Shown one piece after another: positions 50,598 through 59,862 of a DNA stretch of 64,000 nt. This stretch comes from Pyruvatibacter sp. HU-CL02332 (GTDB lineage: Bacteria > Pseudomonadota > Alphaproteobacteria > CGMCC-115125), in assembly GCF_040362765.1 (NCBI RefSeq), contig NZ_BAABWK010000001.1, positions 969,501 to 1,033,500 of the forward strand. Reading direction: 5' to 3'. The position numbers and the translations under genes were made by a program. The notes beneath the pieces were generated by a model. The model ran no database searches and was not told the DNA's origin. It was given only the letters and a program-made list of their open reading frames with translations. Numbering within the stretch: position 1 is the stretch's first letter; every line of letters starts with the position of its first letter.

Positions 50598-52466
50598 CTA
50601 CTGAGCCTCGTCGCTCGACGTCTCATCAGAGAAATACTGCATCTTGCACAGCCGCGCGTAGAGCTTGTCCGCTGCCACAAGCTCATCATGACTGCCAAGC
50701 TCAACCACCCGGCCCTTTTCCATGACGCAGATCATGTCTGCCTCACGCACGGTGGCAAGGCGGTGCGCAATCACAATGGTCGTGCGGCCCTTGCGCAGAA
50801 CTTCCAGAGCGTCCTGCACCTTGCGTTCGCTCTCAGCATCCAGCGCGCTGGTCGCCTCGTCCAGCAGCAGGATCGGCGCATCGCGCAGAACGGCGCGTGC
50901 CAGCGCAATACGCTGTCGTTGGCCGCCTGACAGCTTCACCCCACGATCACCCACGACGGTGTCGTAGCCCTCAGGCATCGCTTCAATGAAATCATCTGCA
51001 GCAGCCACCTTGGCGGCGGCACGAATTTCTTCGTCGCTCGCATCCAGTCGGCCGAATGCAATGTTGGCGCGCACGCTGTCGTTGAACATCGTCACGTCCT
51101 GACTGACGATCGCCATTTCCTTGCGCAGGCTCGCCAGCGTCACCTGCTTCACGTCCTGCCCGTCAATGGAAACGCTGCCCGATGTGGCATCATAAAGCCG
51201 CGGAATGAGATTGATGACCGTCGTCTTGCCGGCGCCTGACGGCCCCACCAGCGCCACCGTTGTGCCCGGTGCCACATCCAGCGAGAAATCCATGAGCGCC
51301 GGTGCACCTTCGTCATATTTGAAGCCAACGCCTTTAAAGCTGACCTTGCCCTCGCGAACCTCAAGCGGCTTTGCGTCTGCATGATCCTGAATGCTCGGCT
51401 CTTCATCCAGCAGGGAAAACACCCGCTGCACTGCGGCCATGCTTTCCTGAAACACCACATGCAATGTCCCAAGCGCCCGCGCGGAGGGGGCCATAATCGC
51501 CAGCGCTGCAACAAACCCGGTAAAATCACCAACCGTGCCCGCGCCTTCGAAGATGCGCCACACGCTGAACGACAGAACACCCGCAATGGCAATCCCGCCG
51601 AGTATCTCCATGGTTGGATCAACCCGCGCACGTCCGCGCACAAGCTTCATGGTCCAGCCATACAAACCTTCAAAAAAAGTACCGGACCGTTCGCGCTCAT
51701 AGTCTTCAAGCCCATAGGTCTTGACCATGCGGGCGCCCGACAGGCTTTCATTCAGCAGCGCCGTCATGTCACCCAAATAGGCCTGCGCATCGGCGGATAC
51801 TTTGCGCATCCGCTTGCCCAGCGCTGAAATAGGGACCGCCGCCAGAGGCAGGATCACCAGCACAACAATTGCCAGCAGCCAGTCCATGTAAATCATGGCA
51901 GCCGCAACACCGATAAGTGTCAGCAGATCGCGCACCGCATTCGTCAGCACACGCATCAGCCCTTCACGCACAACACTCACATCGTTGGTAAAGCGTGACA
52001 GATAGCGGCCGGTCGCTTCGCGATTGAGGCGTGCGAGGTCTGACGTCAGCAATCGGTTGAACATCGCGATCTGCATCTTCTGCAGAACCCGCAACACAAT
52101 CGAGCTCGTAACAACGGTTTGAAAATAGAGAGACAGCGACTTGATCACGACAACGCCGACCACAAGCAACGGCACAAAGAACACGTCAGGATTGCGCTCA
52201 TTCGCCATGTCGAGTGTTTGCTGGATCAACAACGGGTAAACACTCGTTGTCGCCGCAACCAGAACCATCAGGATCAAAGCACCGAAAACGCGCTTCTTCT
52301 GCGGTGCCATCCACATGCGCCAGACGCGCATCGCCAGCTGTTTGTTGTTTGGAACCGAGGTCTCAGTCACTACAACATCCTTCGACTGGTCCTCGACGCT
52401 TGGTGCATCAACAGGCTCACTGGCAATCTCAGGTGAAGGTGTTTGGGTATGGCTATCGGTCGCCAA
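50598..52466 (-). CDS. MsbA-like ABC exporter (fused permease-ATPase)
   Basis: A 622-residue half-transporter that works as a homodimer in the inner membrane. Residues ~1-55 are an acidic cytoplasmic tail; about six helices follow (FGALILMVLVAATTSVYPLL to VLSFSVWRIF). The ATPase domain has Walker A GPSGAGKTT, signature LSGGQRQR, Walker B ILLLDEATSALD and H-loop IAHRLATV. Relatives move lipid A, lipids or drugs. It lies between the phosphatase gene and tRNA-Leu. Confidence 0.9.
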   Translation of the reverse strand: MATDSHTQTPSPEIASEPVDAPSVEDQSKDVVVTETSVPNNKQLAMRVWRMWMAPQKKRVFGALILMVLVAATTSVYPLLIQQTLDMANERNPDVFFVPLLVVGVVVIKSLSLYFQTVVTSSIVLRVLQKMQIAMFNRLLTSDLARLNREATGRYLSRFTNDVSVVREGLMRVLTNAVRDLLTLIGVAAAMIYMDWLLAIVVLVILPLAAVPISALGKRMRKVSADAQAYLGDMTALLNESLSGARMVKTYGLEDYERERSGTFFEGLYGWTMKLVRGRARVDPTMEILGGIAIAGVLSFSVWRIFEGAGTVGDFTGFVAALAIMAPSARALGTLHVVFQESMAAVQRVFSLLDEEPSIQDHADAKPLEVREGKVSFKGVGFKYDEGAPALMDFSLDVAPGTTVALVGPSGAGKTTVINLIPRLYDATSGSVSIDGQDVKQVTLASLRKEMAIVSQDVTMFNDSVRANIAFGRLDASDEEIRAAAKVAAADDFIEAMPEGYDTVVGDRGVKLSGGQRQRIALARAVLRDAPILLLDEATSALDAESERKVQDALEVLRKGRTTIVIAHRLATVREADMICVMEKGRVVELGSHDELVAADKLYARLCKMQYFSDETSSDEAQ

Positions 52467-52593
52467 AATGGTCTCCAGCCGGGGCTATATCCGGATCAGG
52501 CCCGCATTTTAGGCCGACCCCTACCTTAACCCAGAATGTGGCAGCTATGGGTAAACGCACAGATCATGTGCCACAGCCGCCCGAAAGCCTTCG

Positions 52594-52680
52594 TGGTGCC
52601 CCTGGCCGGACTCGAACCAGCACGGAGTTACCCCCAACAGATTTTGAGTCTGTCGCGTCTACCAATTCCGCCACAGGGGC
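52594..52680 (-). tRNA. tRNA-Leu (anticodon CAA)
   Basis: An 87-base class II tRNA is read on the minus strand. Acceptor arms GCCCCTG/CAGGGGC pair perfectly, the anticodon stem ACAGA/TCTGT encloses CTCAAAA (anticodon CAA), a long variable arm follows, the T-arm has GGTTCGAGTCC, and CCA is encoded. It decodes UUG. Confidence 0.95.
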
Positions 52681-52840
52681 CCAAGAAAGGATCATAAAGA
52701 CGCCACGAAAGGAGCGGCATCATAGGCACCCCGCCTGCAAGGTCAATCAGAGTATTTACCCCTTTTGTGCACACTGTTTCATACCCTGCGGCATCGCCAC
52801 CAATCGACGCCCTCAATTCACCCTGATAATCTGTGAAACC

Positions 52841-53494
52841 ATGACGCACATCACGACATCCAAGCCACCCCACAACAACGGGCAGATGAGCGACAAGCAA
52901 ACGTCGCAGCTGCTGGATGAGGCCATTGCTTCGTTCGATAGCGAGACGGTGCCTCTGGGCGCCCTGGTCGATGTGCTGGCCGAGCGCGCCTTCGGCATGG
53001 TGCTGCTGGTGCTGGCCCTGCCCTGCGCTATTCCGTTTCTTTATGGCGTCCCCCAGGTCATGTCGCTGCCCATGGTGTTTGTCGCCGTGCAGCTGGCTGC
53101 AGGCCGCCGCACGCTGTGGCTGCCGCAAAGCCTGCGCGACCGCACCCTCAAGAAAGACAGCCTCACCGGCATGATGGATACAGCACGCCCCTGGCTGCGT
53201 CGGTTCGAGCGGTTCAGCCGTCTGCGTCTTCAGTTCATGACCAAGCGGCCTATGGAACAGGTCATCGGCCTGCTGTTTATCCTGTTTTCGCTCACCATCA
53301 TGATTCCCCTGCCCCTCACCAACACCCTGCCCGGCGCGGCCATCGTGATCGCCTCCTTGGGCTTCATCGAACGCGACGGCATTCTGGTGTTCCTCGGCAC
53401 AGCCCTTGGCACAGCCTGGGTCATCGTCCTCATGAGCCTTGCCGGTGGTGCGGCGGCTCTCATTTCTGACGCCGTCAACTCGGTGGGACTGTAA
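52841..53494 (+). CDS. ExoD family (exopolysaccharide synthesis-like) membrane protein
   Basis: A ~217-residue inner-membrane protein of the ExoD family, named for a Sinorhizobium exopolysaccharide/alkaline-tolerance gene whose biochemistry is unknown. It has VPLGALVDVLAERAFGMVLLVLALPCAIPF, GVPQVMSLPMVFVAVQL and two or three C-terminal helices (GLLFILFSLTIMIPLPL, LGTALGTAWVIVLMSLAGG). The start is uncertain: an ATG at 52886 (MSDKQTSQLL) is nearly as good. It is followed four bases later by dsbB, so they are probably co-transcribed. Confidence 0.8.
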   Translation: MTHITTSKPPHNNGQMSDKQTSQLLDEAIASFDSETVPLGALVDVLAERAFGMVLLVLALPCAIPFLYGVPQVMSLPMVFVAVQLAAGRRTLWLPQSLRDRTLKKDSLTGMMDTARPWLRRFERFSRLRLQFMTKRPMEQVIGLLFILFSLTIMIPLPLTNTLPGAAIVIASLGFIERDGILVFLGTALGTAWVIVLMSLAGGAAALISDAVNSVGL

Positions 53495-53498
53495 TCTG

Positions 53499-54029
53499 AT
53501 GAACACCCTCCTCACGCTCATCCCCCCGCGCCGGGCAATTCTTGTGGCGGTTGCTGCCACCGTCGCCACGATTGCGGGGTTCCTGTTCTTTGAGCATGTG
53601 CTGGGCTACGTCCCCTGCGCCCTGTGTTATGAGCAGCGCTGGCCATTCTACATTGCCCTGCCGCTCCTGCTGGTGGCCCTGTTTGTGTCCCGCGAGGCCA
53701 ATCTGGGTCGCTGGCCCACATGGCTGATGACCGGAATTGGCCTCGTCTTTGTGGTGAGCGCCATTCTCGGCCTGCGCCACGCAGGCGTTGAGTGGGATTG
53801 GTGGGAAGGCCCTGCTGACTGTGGTGGCGGTGGCGGCGGCGTGTCTGGATCCATTGAGGATTTCAACGCGGCCCTGTCCGGCAACATCACCATCGTGCCC
53901 TGCGACAAAGCCGCATGGCGCTTCCTTGGCTTGTCGCTTGCGGGATATAACTTCCTTATCTCCCTCGCCCTTGCGGCGGTGAGCTTCATACCCGCCTACG
54001 CCGCCCGCAAAGAAAGGCATGCCTCATGA
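53499..54029 (+). CDS. dsbB: Disulfide bond formation protein B family
   Basis: A 176-residue four-helix quinone-reducing membrane protein that reoxidises DsbA. The first periplasmic pair is CALC in YVPCALCYEQRWPFY near residue 40. The second periplasmic loop has PADCGGGGGG and IVPCDKAAWRF, giving the other disulfide. The Gly-rich loop is common in alphaproteobacterial versions. The ATG at 53499 follows the ExoD stop by four bases, and its stop overlaps the COQ7 start by four bases (ATGA-type), forming a three-gene operon. Confidence 0.85.
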   Translation: MNTLLTLIPPRRAILVAVAATVATIAGFLFFEHVLGYVPCALCYEQRWPFYIALPLLLVALFVSREANLGRWPTWLMTGIGLVFVVSAILGLRHAGVEWDWWEGPADCGGGGGGVSGSIEDFNAALSGNITIVPCDKAAWRFLGLSLAGYNFLISLALAAVSFIPAYAARKERHAS

Positions 54030-54607
54030 CGTCATCACCCAGAAAGATGAGCACCGCTGATCTTGCCGGCAACAGCGTCATCCAGCGCCGCCTGCACGAA
54101 ATGATCCGTGTGGATCACGCTGGCGAAGCAGGCGCAGTGCGCATCTATGAAGGCCAGCTGGCCGTCTTCCGCGCTGCCAAGCCCCGCGCCAAGATCGTCC
54201 GCGACCTCGAGCACATGGCCGAAGACGAAGCCGTGCATCTGGACGCCTTCAACAAGGTCGTTGCCGAGCGCGGCGTGCGCCCGGCCCTGCTCAACCCCGT
54301 CTGGGGCGCGGCAGGCTTCGCCATGGGCGCTGTCACTGCTTTGATGGGCGAAAAAGCCGCCCACGCCTGCACAGCCGCCGTCGAAGAAGTGATCGACGAG
54401 CACTATCAGGCCCAGGTCCGTGAGTTGGACAGCGAGCCCGCTGAAAGCGAGCTGCGCGACATGGTGGAAAAATTCCGCGAGGAAGAAGTCGCCCACAAGG
54501 AAAAGGCCCTGGCCGAAGGCGCAGAAGAAGCACCTGGCTATCCCGTGCTTTCAAGCGCCATCAAAGCCGCCTGCCGCCTGGCAATCCGTGTGTCGGAGAA
54601 GGTCTGA
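54026..54607 (+). CDS. coq7: Demethoxyubiquinone hydroxylase, COQ7 family
   Basis: A 193-residue di-iron monooxygenase that hydroxylates demethoxyubiquinone in ubiquinone synthesis. The carboxylate-bridged iron ligands are visible as RVDHAGEAGAVRIYEGQ, HMAEDEAVHLDAF, EEVIDEHYQAQ and FREEEVAHKEKAL, the paired ExxH motifs of the ferritin-like fold. It is coupled to dsbB by a four-base overlap, which makes sense because DsbB passes electrons to ubiquinone. Convergent with the HNH gene. Confidence 0.92.
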   Translation: MTSSPRKMSTADLAGNSVIQRRLHEMIRVDHAGEAGAVRIYEGQLAVFRAAKPRAKIVRDLEHMAEDEAVHLDAFNKVVAERGVRPALLNPVWGAAGFAMGAVTALMGEKAAHACTAAVEEVIDEHYQAQVRELDSEPAESELRDMVEKFREEEVAHKEKALAEGAEEAPGYPVLSSAIKAACRLAIRVSEKV

Positions 54608-54623
54608 CCCTTAAGGTCTCAGC

Positions 54624-55286
54624 CTACGGCTCAAGCTCACTATCCCAGTAGAGATAGTCCTGCCAGCTTTCATGCAGGTAGTTTGGTGGAAACGCCCGTC
54701 CATTGTGATGCAGCTCGTGCACCGTTGGACGAATGGGCGCATCAAACGGGATCATGCCGATTTCCGTCGGCAGCCGGTTGGCCTTGCGCAGATTACAGGG
54801 CGAGCACGCCGCCACCACATTGTCCCATGTGGTCTGACCACCGCGCGACCGCGGAACCACATGATCAAAGGTCAGCTCCGTCCGCTCACCGCAATACTGG
54901 CAACTGAACCTGTCGCGCAAAAACACATTGAACCGCGTAAAGGCGGGATACTTCGCTGGCTTCACATAGGTCTTGAGAGACACCACGCTGGGCAGCTTCA
55001 TCTCGGCCGTCGGGCTGTGCACCGCGCGGTCGTAGTGATCAAGAATATTCACACGATCCAGAAACACCGCCTTGATGGTGTCCTGCCAGGACCAGAGCGA
55101 CAAAGGATAATAGCTCAGAGGGCGGTAGTCCGCGTTGAGGACGAGGGCAGGGCAACTCTCCGGTGAGGCATGCGCGGATCGCGTGGCAAACCGGCCAACG
55201 CCGGACTTCGCCAGGCTCAAATTCGACACTTCCGAATTCGCCGTCGCCCCGTCGATCGTCTCCGTGTGCATCGTCCCCGTTTGCAT
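54624..55286 (-). CDS. HNH endonuclease family protein
   Basis: A 220-residue protein with an HNH nuclease fold at residues ~130-195: FLRDRFSCQYCGERTELTFDHVVP supplies the first CxxC and the His, and NVVAACSPCNLRKANR the Asn/second CxxC. The N-terminal part contains VLNADYRPLSYYPLSLWSWQDTIKAV, the standard text of the widespread cellular HNH family found in many bacteria outside mobile elements. The physiological DNA target is unknown. An ATG five codons in (55271) is an alternative start. Confidence 0.88.
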   Translation of the reverse strand: MQTGTMHTETIDGATANSEVSNLSLAKSGVGRFATRSAHASPESCPALVLNADYRPLSYYPLSLWSWQDTIKAVFLDRVNILDHYDRAVHSPTAEMKLPSVVSLKTYVKPAKYPAFTRFNVFLRDRFSCQYCGERTELTFDHVVPRSRGGQTTWDNVVAACSPCNLRKANRLPTEIGMIPFDAPIRPTVHELHHNGRAFPPNYLHESWQDYLYWDSELEP

Positions 55287-55427
55287 CCTCTAAGGCCTCC
55301 TGCCTTACCTCGTACGCAACTCGAATCTCGATTCGTCCCACCAAGGGTGCCTCAACTTCGCTGAAACATACAACATGGTGTGTGACGCAGGTATGACTCT
55401 ACACAGACCACTCCCGCGCGAAACCCC

Positions 55428-56108
55428 TCATGCCTGCTGTGCAGCCGCAGCCTGCGCAAAACTGTCAGCCACAAACTGGCCACCAAGCTGCAGGCCTTCC
55501 GGGTCAATGCCGTGACCAACACCACGCGACACATGCCAGCGTGCCGTAAAACCGTTGTCGCCCAACGCCCCAACGGCACCATGCATGGCAGCGACCGGCA
55601 CCATGTCGTCCGCATCGCCATGTATCAGCATCACCGGTGGCTTCGAGGGCACCTCAGCCAGACGTTCCGGCCCGATCAGGGCACCAGAATATCCAAGTAT
55701 GCACGCAGGCCCCGGAGATCGGCGTGGCCCCACATGCAGCGACATCATGGTCCCCTGGCTGAACCCCACAAGCGCGAGCCCAGAGCCATCAAGCTTATGG
55801 CTTGCCAGTTCCCCATCAATGAAATCGTTCAGCGCAGGTGCGGCCTCGTCCACTCCCTGTGTCATGGCAGCTTCAGTAGGACCGCTCGCTCCCAATGCAA
55901 ACCACTGATAGCCTGCAGGATTTCCATCGCAACGCTGTGGACCATTAGGCGCCACAAAGGCTGCTGACGGCAGCAATTGCTGCCAGTGCCGCCCCAGGGC
56001 AATCAGATCGTTGCCATCGGATCCATAGCCATGAACCAGAACCACCAGCCGGTCAGCCGGTCCTCCGTTGGCAGGGTCAAGGCGCGGCCCGTCAAGCTGT
56101 GTCGTCAT
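55428..56108 (-). CDS. Phospholipase/carboxylesterase family hydrolase
   Basis: A 226-residue alpha/beta-hydrolase of the acyl-protein-thioesterase/YpfH group. It has LVVLVHGYGSDGNDLI, nucleophile GFSQGTMMSLH near residue 115, acid in IHGDADDMVPV and His in GVGHGIDPEG. It hydrolyses short-chain carboxyl esters in the cytoplasm. The C-terminus is Ala/Gln-rich. It precedes the glycosylase gene's end by 27 bases in the same direction, so they may be co-transcribed. Confidence 0.85.
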   Translation of the reverse strand: MTTQLDGPRLDPANGGPADRLVVLVHGYGSDGNDLIALGRHWQQLLPSAAFVAPNGPQRCDGNPAGYQWFALGASGPTEAAMTQGVDEAAPALNDFIDGELASHKLDGSGLALVGFSQGTMMSLHVGPRRSPGPACILGYSGALIGPERLAEVPSKPPVMLIHGDADDMVPVAAMHGAVGALGDNGFTARWHVSRGVGHGIDPEGLQLGGQFVADSFAQAAAAQQA

Positions 56109-56135
56109 GTCGTTGTCTCCATTTTCCTGGCAGCC

Positions 56136-56762
56136 CTACACCGGTGGAACGGCGTAGTAGGCCCACAGCACACGTGCTGCGACGCTTCGATGAGGCTGCC
56201 AGCGTTTTGCGATTTTTGTAATGCCGTCTGCATCCGGACGTTTGCGCTTGCGCATCAACCGTTGCGCGGCCGCCTGCAAGGCGATGTCTCCAGCCGGAAA
56301 CACATCTGGCCGGCCAAGACCGGACAGCAGATAAATGTCAGCGGTCCAGGGCCCGATGCCTTTGACCGCAATCAGATGCTCATGGGCCTGCGTATCATCC
56401 ATGCGGCTCAGCTTCTTGAAATCCAGCAGGCCGTCGGTCACAGCTTCCGCACTGGCCCGCAGATAGCGCTGCTTGGGGCCTGACAGACCATAGCTGCGCA
56501 ATGTTTCATCGGACGTTGCCAGAACAGCCTCCGGCGTCACCTCGCCAAGCCCCGCTTCAAGGCGGCCCCAGATGGCACTCGCACTGGCCACGGACAATTG
56601 CTGGCCCATCAGGATACGCGCCAGCGTGTCAAAGCCCGCTGCGCGACGGCGCAAGGGTGGCGGCCCGCCACAGGCATCAAGCGCCTGCGCCATGTGCTCG
56701 CATTGGTCAGCCAGCGCGTCACAGGCACGGGCCACGTCTCGATTGGTTTTGATTATCGCCAT
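56136..56762 (-). CDS. DNA-3-methyladenine glycosylase II (AlkA-like, HhH-GPD)
   Basis: A 208-residue base-excision-repair enzyme removing alkylated purines. The helix-hairpin-helix is HLIAVKGIGPWTADIYLL near residue 130, and the catalytic Asp is in DVFPAGDIALQAA. The N-terminal LARILMGQQLSVASASAIW is typical of the HhH-GPD superfamily. The ATG at 56762 gives normal family length; the frame is open another ~160 codons upstream, but that part is the shadow of the divergent GluQRS gene. Only 18 bases separate the two start codons. Confidence 0.9.
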   Translation of the reverse strand: MAIIKTNRDVARACDALADQCEHMAQALDACGGPPPLRRRAAGFDTLARILMGQQLSVASASAIWGRLEAGLGEVTPEAVLATSDETLRSYGLSGPKQRYLRASAEAVTDGLLDFKKLSRMDDTQAHEHLIAVKGIGPWTADIYLLSGLGRPDVFPAGDIALQAAAQRLMRKRKRPDADGITKIAKRWQPHRSVAARVLWAYYAVPPV

Positions 56763-56780
56763 CGGTGCTATTAGTGACTC

Positions 56781-57674
56781 ATGAGCACGCAAACTACCAG
56801 CACGCACCCTATGAACAGTCTGGCAACCCGTTTTGCCCCCAGCCCCAATGGGCACCTGCACCCCGGCCACGCGTTTTCCGCACTGACCGCATGGGACTGG
56901 GCCAAAGCCAACAACGCTCGCTTCATCCTGCGCATTGAGGACACCGACCGCACCCGCAGCCGCCCGGAGTTTGAACAGTCCCAGCTGGAAGACCTCGCAT
57001 GGCTTGGCCTTGAGTGGGAAACACCCGTCCGCCGCCAGTCCGAACACATGGCCGACTACCAAAAGGGTCTCGACCGGCTCACACAGCTCGGCGTCATCTA
57101 TCCGTGTTTTTGCACCCGCAAGGACATTACCGAAGCAGCCATTGCGCCCCATGGCCCCGAGGGCGTGATCTATCCCGGCACCTGCCGACACCTGTCCCAG
57201 CACATCCGCGCCACCAAGATCGCAGAAGGCACAGCCCATGCTTTGCGCATTGATGCCACGCGGGCCCTTGCCATCGCGGAACGGCTCACCGGCAACCGCC
57301 TGACCTTCACCGAAGAGGGGTCAGGTCCGCAGGGAGAGACCGGACGCCTGCCCGTTGACCCCACCCCCATGGGCGACGCTGTCATCGCCCGCAAGGATGG
57401 TGTCATTGCCTATCACCTGGCCGTGGTGATGGACGACGCAGCCCAGGGCATCACCCACATCATTCGCGGACAGGACCTGTTCTTCGCAACACCCCTGCAC
57501 CGCGTGTTGCAGGTCCTGCTGGATTTGCCCGAACCCACCTACCAGCATCACAGCCTCATCACCGACGATACCGGTGAGCGCATGGCCAAGCGCCGTGGCT
57601 CAAAAACCCTGCGCGACCTGCGCGCCGAGGGCATGACCCCTGACGACATCAGACGCATGGTCGGGCTAGACTGA
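56781..57674 (+). CDS. gluQ: Glutamyl-Q tRNA(Asp) synthetase
   Basis: A 297-residue truncated class I synthetase that attaches glutamate to queuosine-34 of tRNA-Asp. It has FAPSPNGHLHPGHAFSAL (HIGH motif), the zinc ligands YPCFC and YPGTCR, and the KMSKS-like RMAKRRGSKTL. There is no anticodon-binding domain, and glutamyl-tRNA synthetases are far longer. An ATG ten codons in (56811, MNSLATRFAPSP) would also fit and would leave more space from the divergent glycosylase. It is followed closely by a GNAT gene. Confidence 0.9.
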   Translation: MSTQTTSTHPMNSLATRFAPSPNGHLHPGHAFSALTAWDWAKANNARFILRIEDTDRTRSRPEFEQSQLEDLAWLGLEWETPVRRQSEHMADYQKGLDRLTQLGVIYPCFCTRKDITEAAIAPHGPEGVIYPGTCRHLSQHIRATKIAEGTAHALRIDATRALAIAERLTGNRLTFTEEGSGPQGETGRLPVDPTPMGDAVIARKDGVIAYHLAVVMDDAAQGITHIIRGQDLFFATPLHRVLQVLLDLPEPTYQHHSLITDDTGERMAKRRGSKTLRDLRAEGMTPDDIRRMVGLD

Positions 57675-57678
57675 TGCC

Positions 57679-58263
57679 ATGACAGACCAATTGACTGTAA
57701 GGCCGCTCACCGCAAAAACCTTCCCCGATCTTGAGGCGCTCTTCGCACAGAAGGGCTGCTCATTTGCCCGCGACTGCTGGTGCATGGGCTATCGCCTGTC
57801 GGGAAAAGTCATTCCACCCAAAGGCACCAGCCTTGCAGACCACCGCAAGGCCCTCATAGAGGACCGGGCCGGGCAAAAACCCGCACCGGGTCTTATCGGG
57901 TATGACAAATCCGGTGCCCCCGTGGGGTGGGTGACATTCGGCCCGCGGGAAGAGTTCGCGCGGCTGAAGCGCTCACCGGTCATGAAGCCCGTGGATGACA
58001 CACCGGTCTGGTCAATCCTGTGCTTCGTTGTCCCCTCGCCCCATCGCGGGCAAGGCGTTGCAGCTGAAATGCTGTCCCACGCAGTCGCCTTCGCAAAAAA
58101 AAGCGGCGTACCAGCCATCGAGGCCTACCCCATCGACAAGGCGGAACGGTCCCAGTCGCAGTTTTTGTGGCATGGCGCCATGTCCATGTTCGAGAAGGCC
58201 GGCTTCAAGGAAATCGCCCGCCGCAAGCCCGAACGCCCGGTCATGCGGCTCAGCCTTGTTTGA
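57679..58263 (+). CDS. GNAT family N-acetyltransferase
   Basis: A 194-residue acetyltransferase. The acetyl-CoA-binding segment is VWSILCFVVPSPHRGQGVAAEMLSHAV (Q/RxxGxG/A type), preceded by PGLIGYDKSGAPVGWVTF. An N-terminal KGCSFARDCWCMGYRL with three cysteines is characteristic of a small-molecule GNAT subgroup sometimes labelled as YitI/DUF. Substrate unknown. It starts four bases after the GluQRS stop, so it shares that transcript. Confidence 0.82.
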   Translation: MTDQLTVRPLTAKTFPDLEALFAQKGCSFARDCWCMGYRLSGKVIPPKGTSLADHRKALIEDRAGQKPAPGLIGYDKSGAPVGWVTFGPREEFARLKRSPVMKPVDDTPVWSILCFVVPSPHRGQGVAAEMLSHAVAFAKKSGVPAIEAYPIDKAERSQSQFLWHGAMSMFEKAGFKEIARRKPERPVMRLSLV

Positions 58264-58269
58264 AACCCT

Positions 58270-58830
58270 ATGCCACTGATTTCCGGAACCACCATGTACA
58301 AACCGCTGGTCGTATTGTCCGGCTGCTCTGGCGGCGGCAAGTCCACTCTGATCCTGGAACTGGCGCGACGCGGCCACACCACATTTGACGAACCTGGCCG
58401 TGCAATCGTTCAAGAACAGATGCAGACGGGCGGCAACACTCTTCCGACAACGGACCCAATTGGCTTTGCAGAACTCTGTATCTCCCGGGCCATCAATCAT
58501 TTTGAAGACGCGCCTGCGGACCAGACCTCGTTCTGCGATCGATCCATCATCGACGCAGTCAGTTTTCTGGATCATCACGATATGACACCGGAACACAGTG
58601 CCGAGAAAGCGCACAGATACCGCTATGCGGACGATGTTTTCCTGACGCCACCATGGCCCGAGATATTCACAACCGACGCCGAACGCACCCACAGCTTTGA
58701 AGACGCCGTGGCCGAGTATGAGCGACTGGTGATTTCATATCCGCAGTACGGCTACCGGATTCACACAATTCCCAAGTCCCCGGTTGCCGAGCGGGCAGAC
58801 TACATATTGCAGGTCTTGAACAGCCGCTAG
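58270..58830 (+). CDS. AAA-type P-loop ATPase (AAA_28-like)
   Basis: A 186-residue single-domain nucleotide-binding protein. Walker A is SGCSGGGKSTL near residue 18; a DEPGRAIVQEQM segment and SFCDRSIIDAVSF (Walker B-like) follow, as in the AAA_28/NadR-kinase-like group. Likely a small kinase or nucleotidase-type ATPase; the substrate is unknown. An ATG eight codons in (MYKPLVV) is an alternative start. Its stop overlaps the convergent carrier gene by four bases. Confidence 0.75.
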   Translation: MPLISGTTMYKPLVVLSGCSGGGKSTLILELARRGHTTFDEPGRAIVQEQMQTGGNTLPTTDPIGFAELCISRAINHFEDAPADQTSFCDRSIIDAVSFLDHHDMTPEHSAEKAHRYRYADDVFLTPPWPEIFTTDAERTHSFEDAVAEYERLVISYPQYGYRIHTIPKSPVAERADYILQVLNSR

Positions 58831-59789
58831 AACGACAACGCCCACGTCAGCACGGCAGAGAGCGTAAGCAGCGAAAGCCCCGTCGTCAGAACCACTGCAC
58901 TGGAGGCCGCACCCGGTGCCGCCGCATAGCGATTGGCCATGATGAAAGTATAAACCCCCGACGGCACCGCCGCCATGACGGTTGCCACCTTGAGCCACAT
59001 GACCGGCAGGGTGAACACATAAGACCCCAGCAAAAACACCACGATGGGATGCAGCATCAGCTTGAACAGCGCAATCTGCGACGCCGCGCCGACCGACCGC
59101 CGGATTTCGTACCGCGATAGGGTGGCGCCCATCACGAACAGCGCACACGGAATGCCCGCCTGACCGAGCTTCTCCAGCACACCATCAATCGGCAGCGGCA
59201 ACGTAAGCCCCGTCTGTCCAAAGATCACACCGGAGCCAAGCGCCCACAGCAGGGGGTTGCGCGCCATGCCCTTGAGGCTGTCGACAAGGATCTGTTTCGT
59301 GCTTGGCGGTGCTGAACCGTCATGGCGCTCTGCCGCCTGCGCTGTTTCCAGCAAAAAAGTGCAGATGGTGAAAACCGTCAGCCCGTGAAACGCCAGGATC
59401 AGAAACAGCGGCACGGATGCTGCTTCCCCGAACGCGGTCAGAATGATCGGAATGCCGAGCATCACCGTATTGGAGAACCCACCGCCAAACCCGATGATGA
59501 TCGCGTCCTTGAGCGGACGCCGCAGCACGCTCATGGCTACGCCAATGCCGACGGCCCACACAATGAGAATGCCGCCATAGTATGAGCCCCACAGGCCCCA
59601 GGGCAGCACATCGGGAATGTCCGTATTGGCCAACGCACGAAACAGCAGCGCCGGAATGGCGAAGTTGAACACGAACGTATCCAGCCCATCCGTCGCACTG
59701 TCCGAGAACCAGCCAAAGCGCGCCGCCACATAGCCGACCACAACCACGCCAAAGACGGGCAGCACAAGCGAGTAAGCAACTTCCATCAT
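58827..59789 (-). CDS. AEC family (auxin efflux carrier-like) transporter
   Basis: A 320-residue inner-membrane carrier with two sets of five helices. Typical text is LVLPVFGVVVVGYVAARFGW at the start, FVFNFAIPALLFRALA, GFSNTVMLGIPIILTAFG around the crossover, and ASAVVLTTGLSLLT-like C-terminal helices. Bacterial members move malonate, malate or other dicarboxylates and hydrophobic acids. The ATG at 59789 is favoured over an upstream TTG that would add seven residues. Confidence 0.83.
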   Translation of the reverse strand: MMEVAYSLVLPVFGVVVVGYVAARFGWFSDSATDGLDTFVFNFAIPALLFRALANTDIPDVLPWGLWGSYYGGILIVWAVGIGVAMSVLRRPLKDAIIIGFGGGFSNTVMLGIPIILTAFGEAASVPLFLILAFHGLTVFTICTFLLETAQAAERHDGSAPPSTKQILVDSLKGMARNPLLWALGSGVIFGQTGLTLPLPIDGVLEKLGQAGIPCALFVMGATLSRYEIRRSVGAASQIALFKLMLHPIVVFLLGSYVFTLPVMWLKVATVMAAVPSGVYTFIMANRYAAAPGAASSAVVLTTGLSLLTLSAVLTWALSF

Positions 59790-59862
59790 AAGGTGGGGTT
59801 CCGTTGGCAAAAGGCGTCAGCAGGTGGGCAGCACATGCGCCACCACACCTGCCTGCGTCAAG

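Noticed and set aside
52214-52840. Upstream extension of the ExoD-like frame
   Set aside because: It would read through tRNA-Leu on the opposite strand and the start of the exporter gene, and adds no conserved sequence.
56763-57239. N-terminal extension of the DNA glycosylase frame
   Set aside because: The extra ~160 codons are antisense to the conserved HIGH-containing part of GluQRS, and the glycosylase is full length from 56762.
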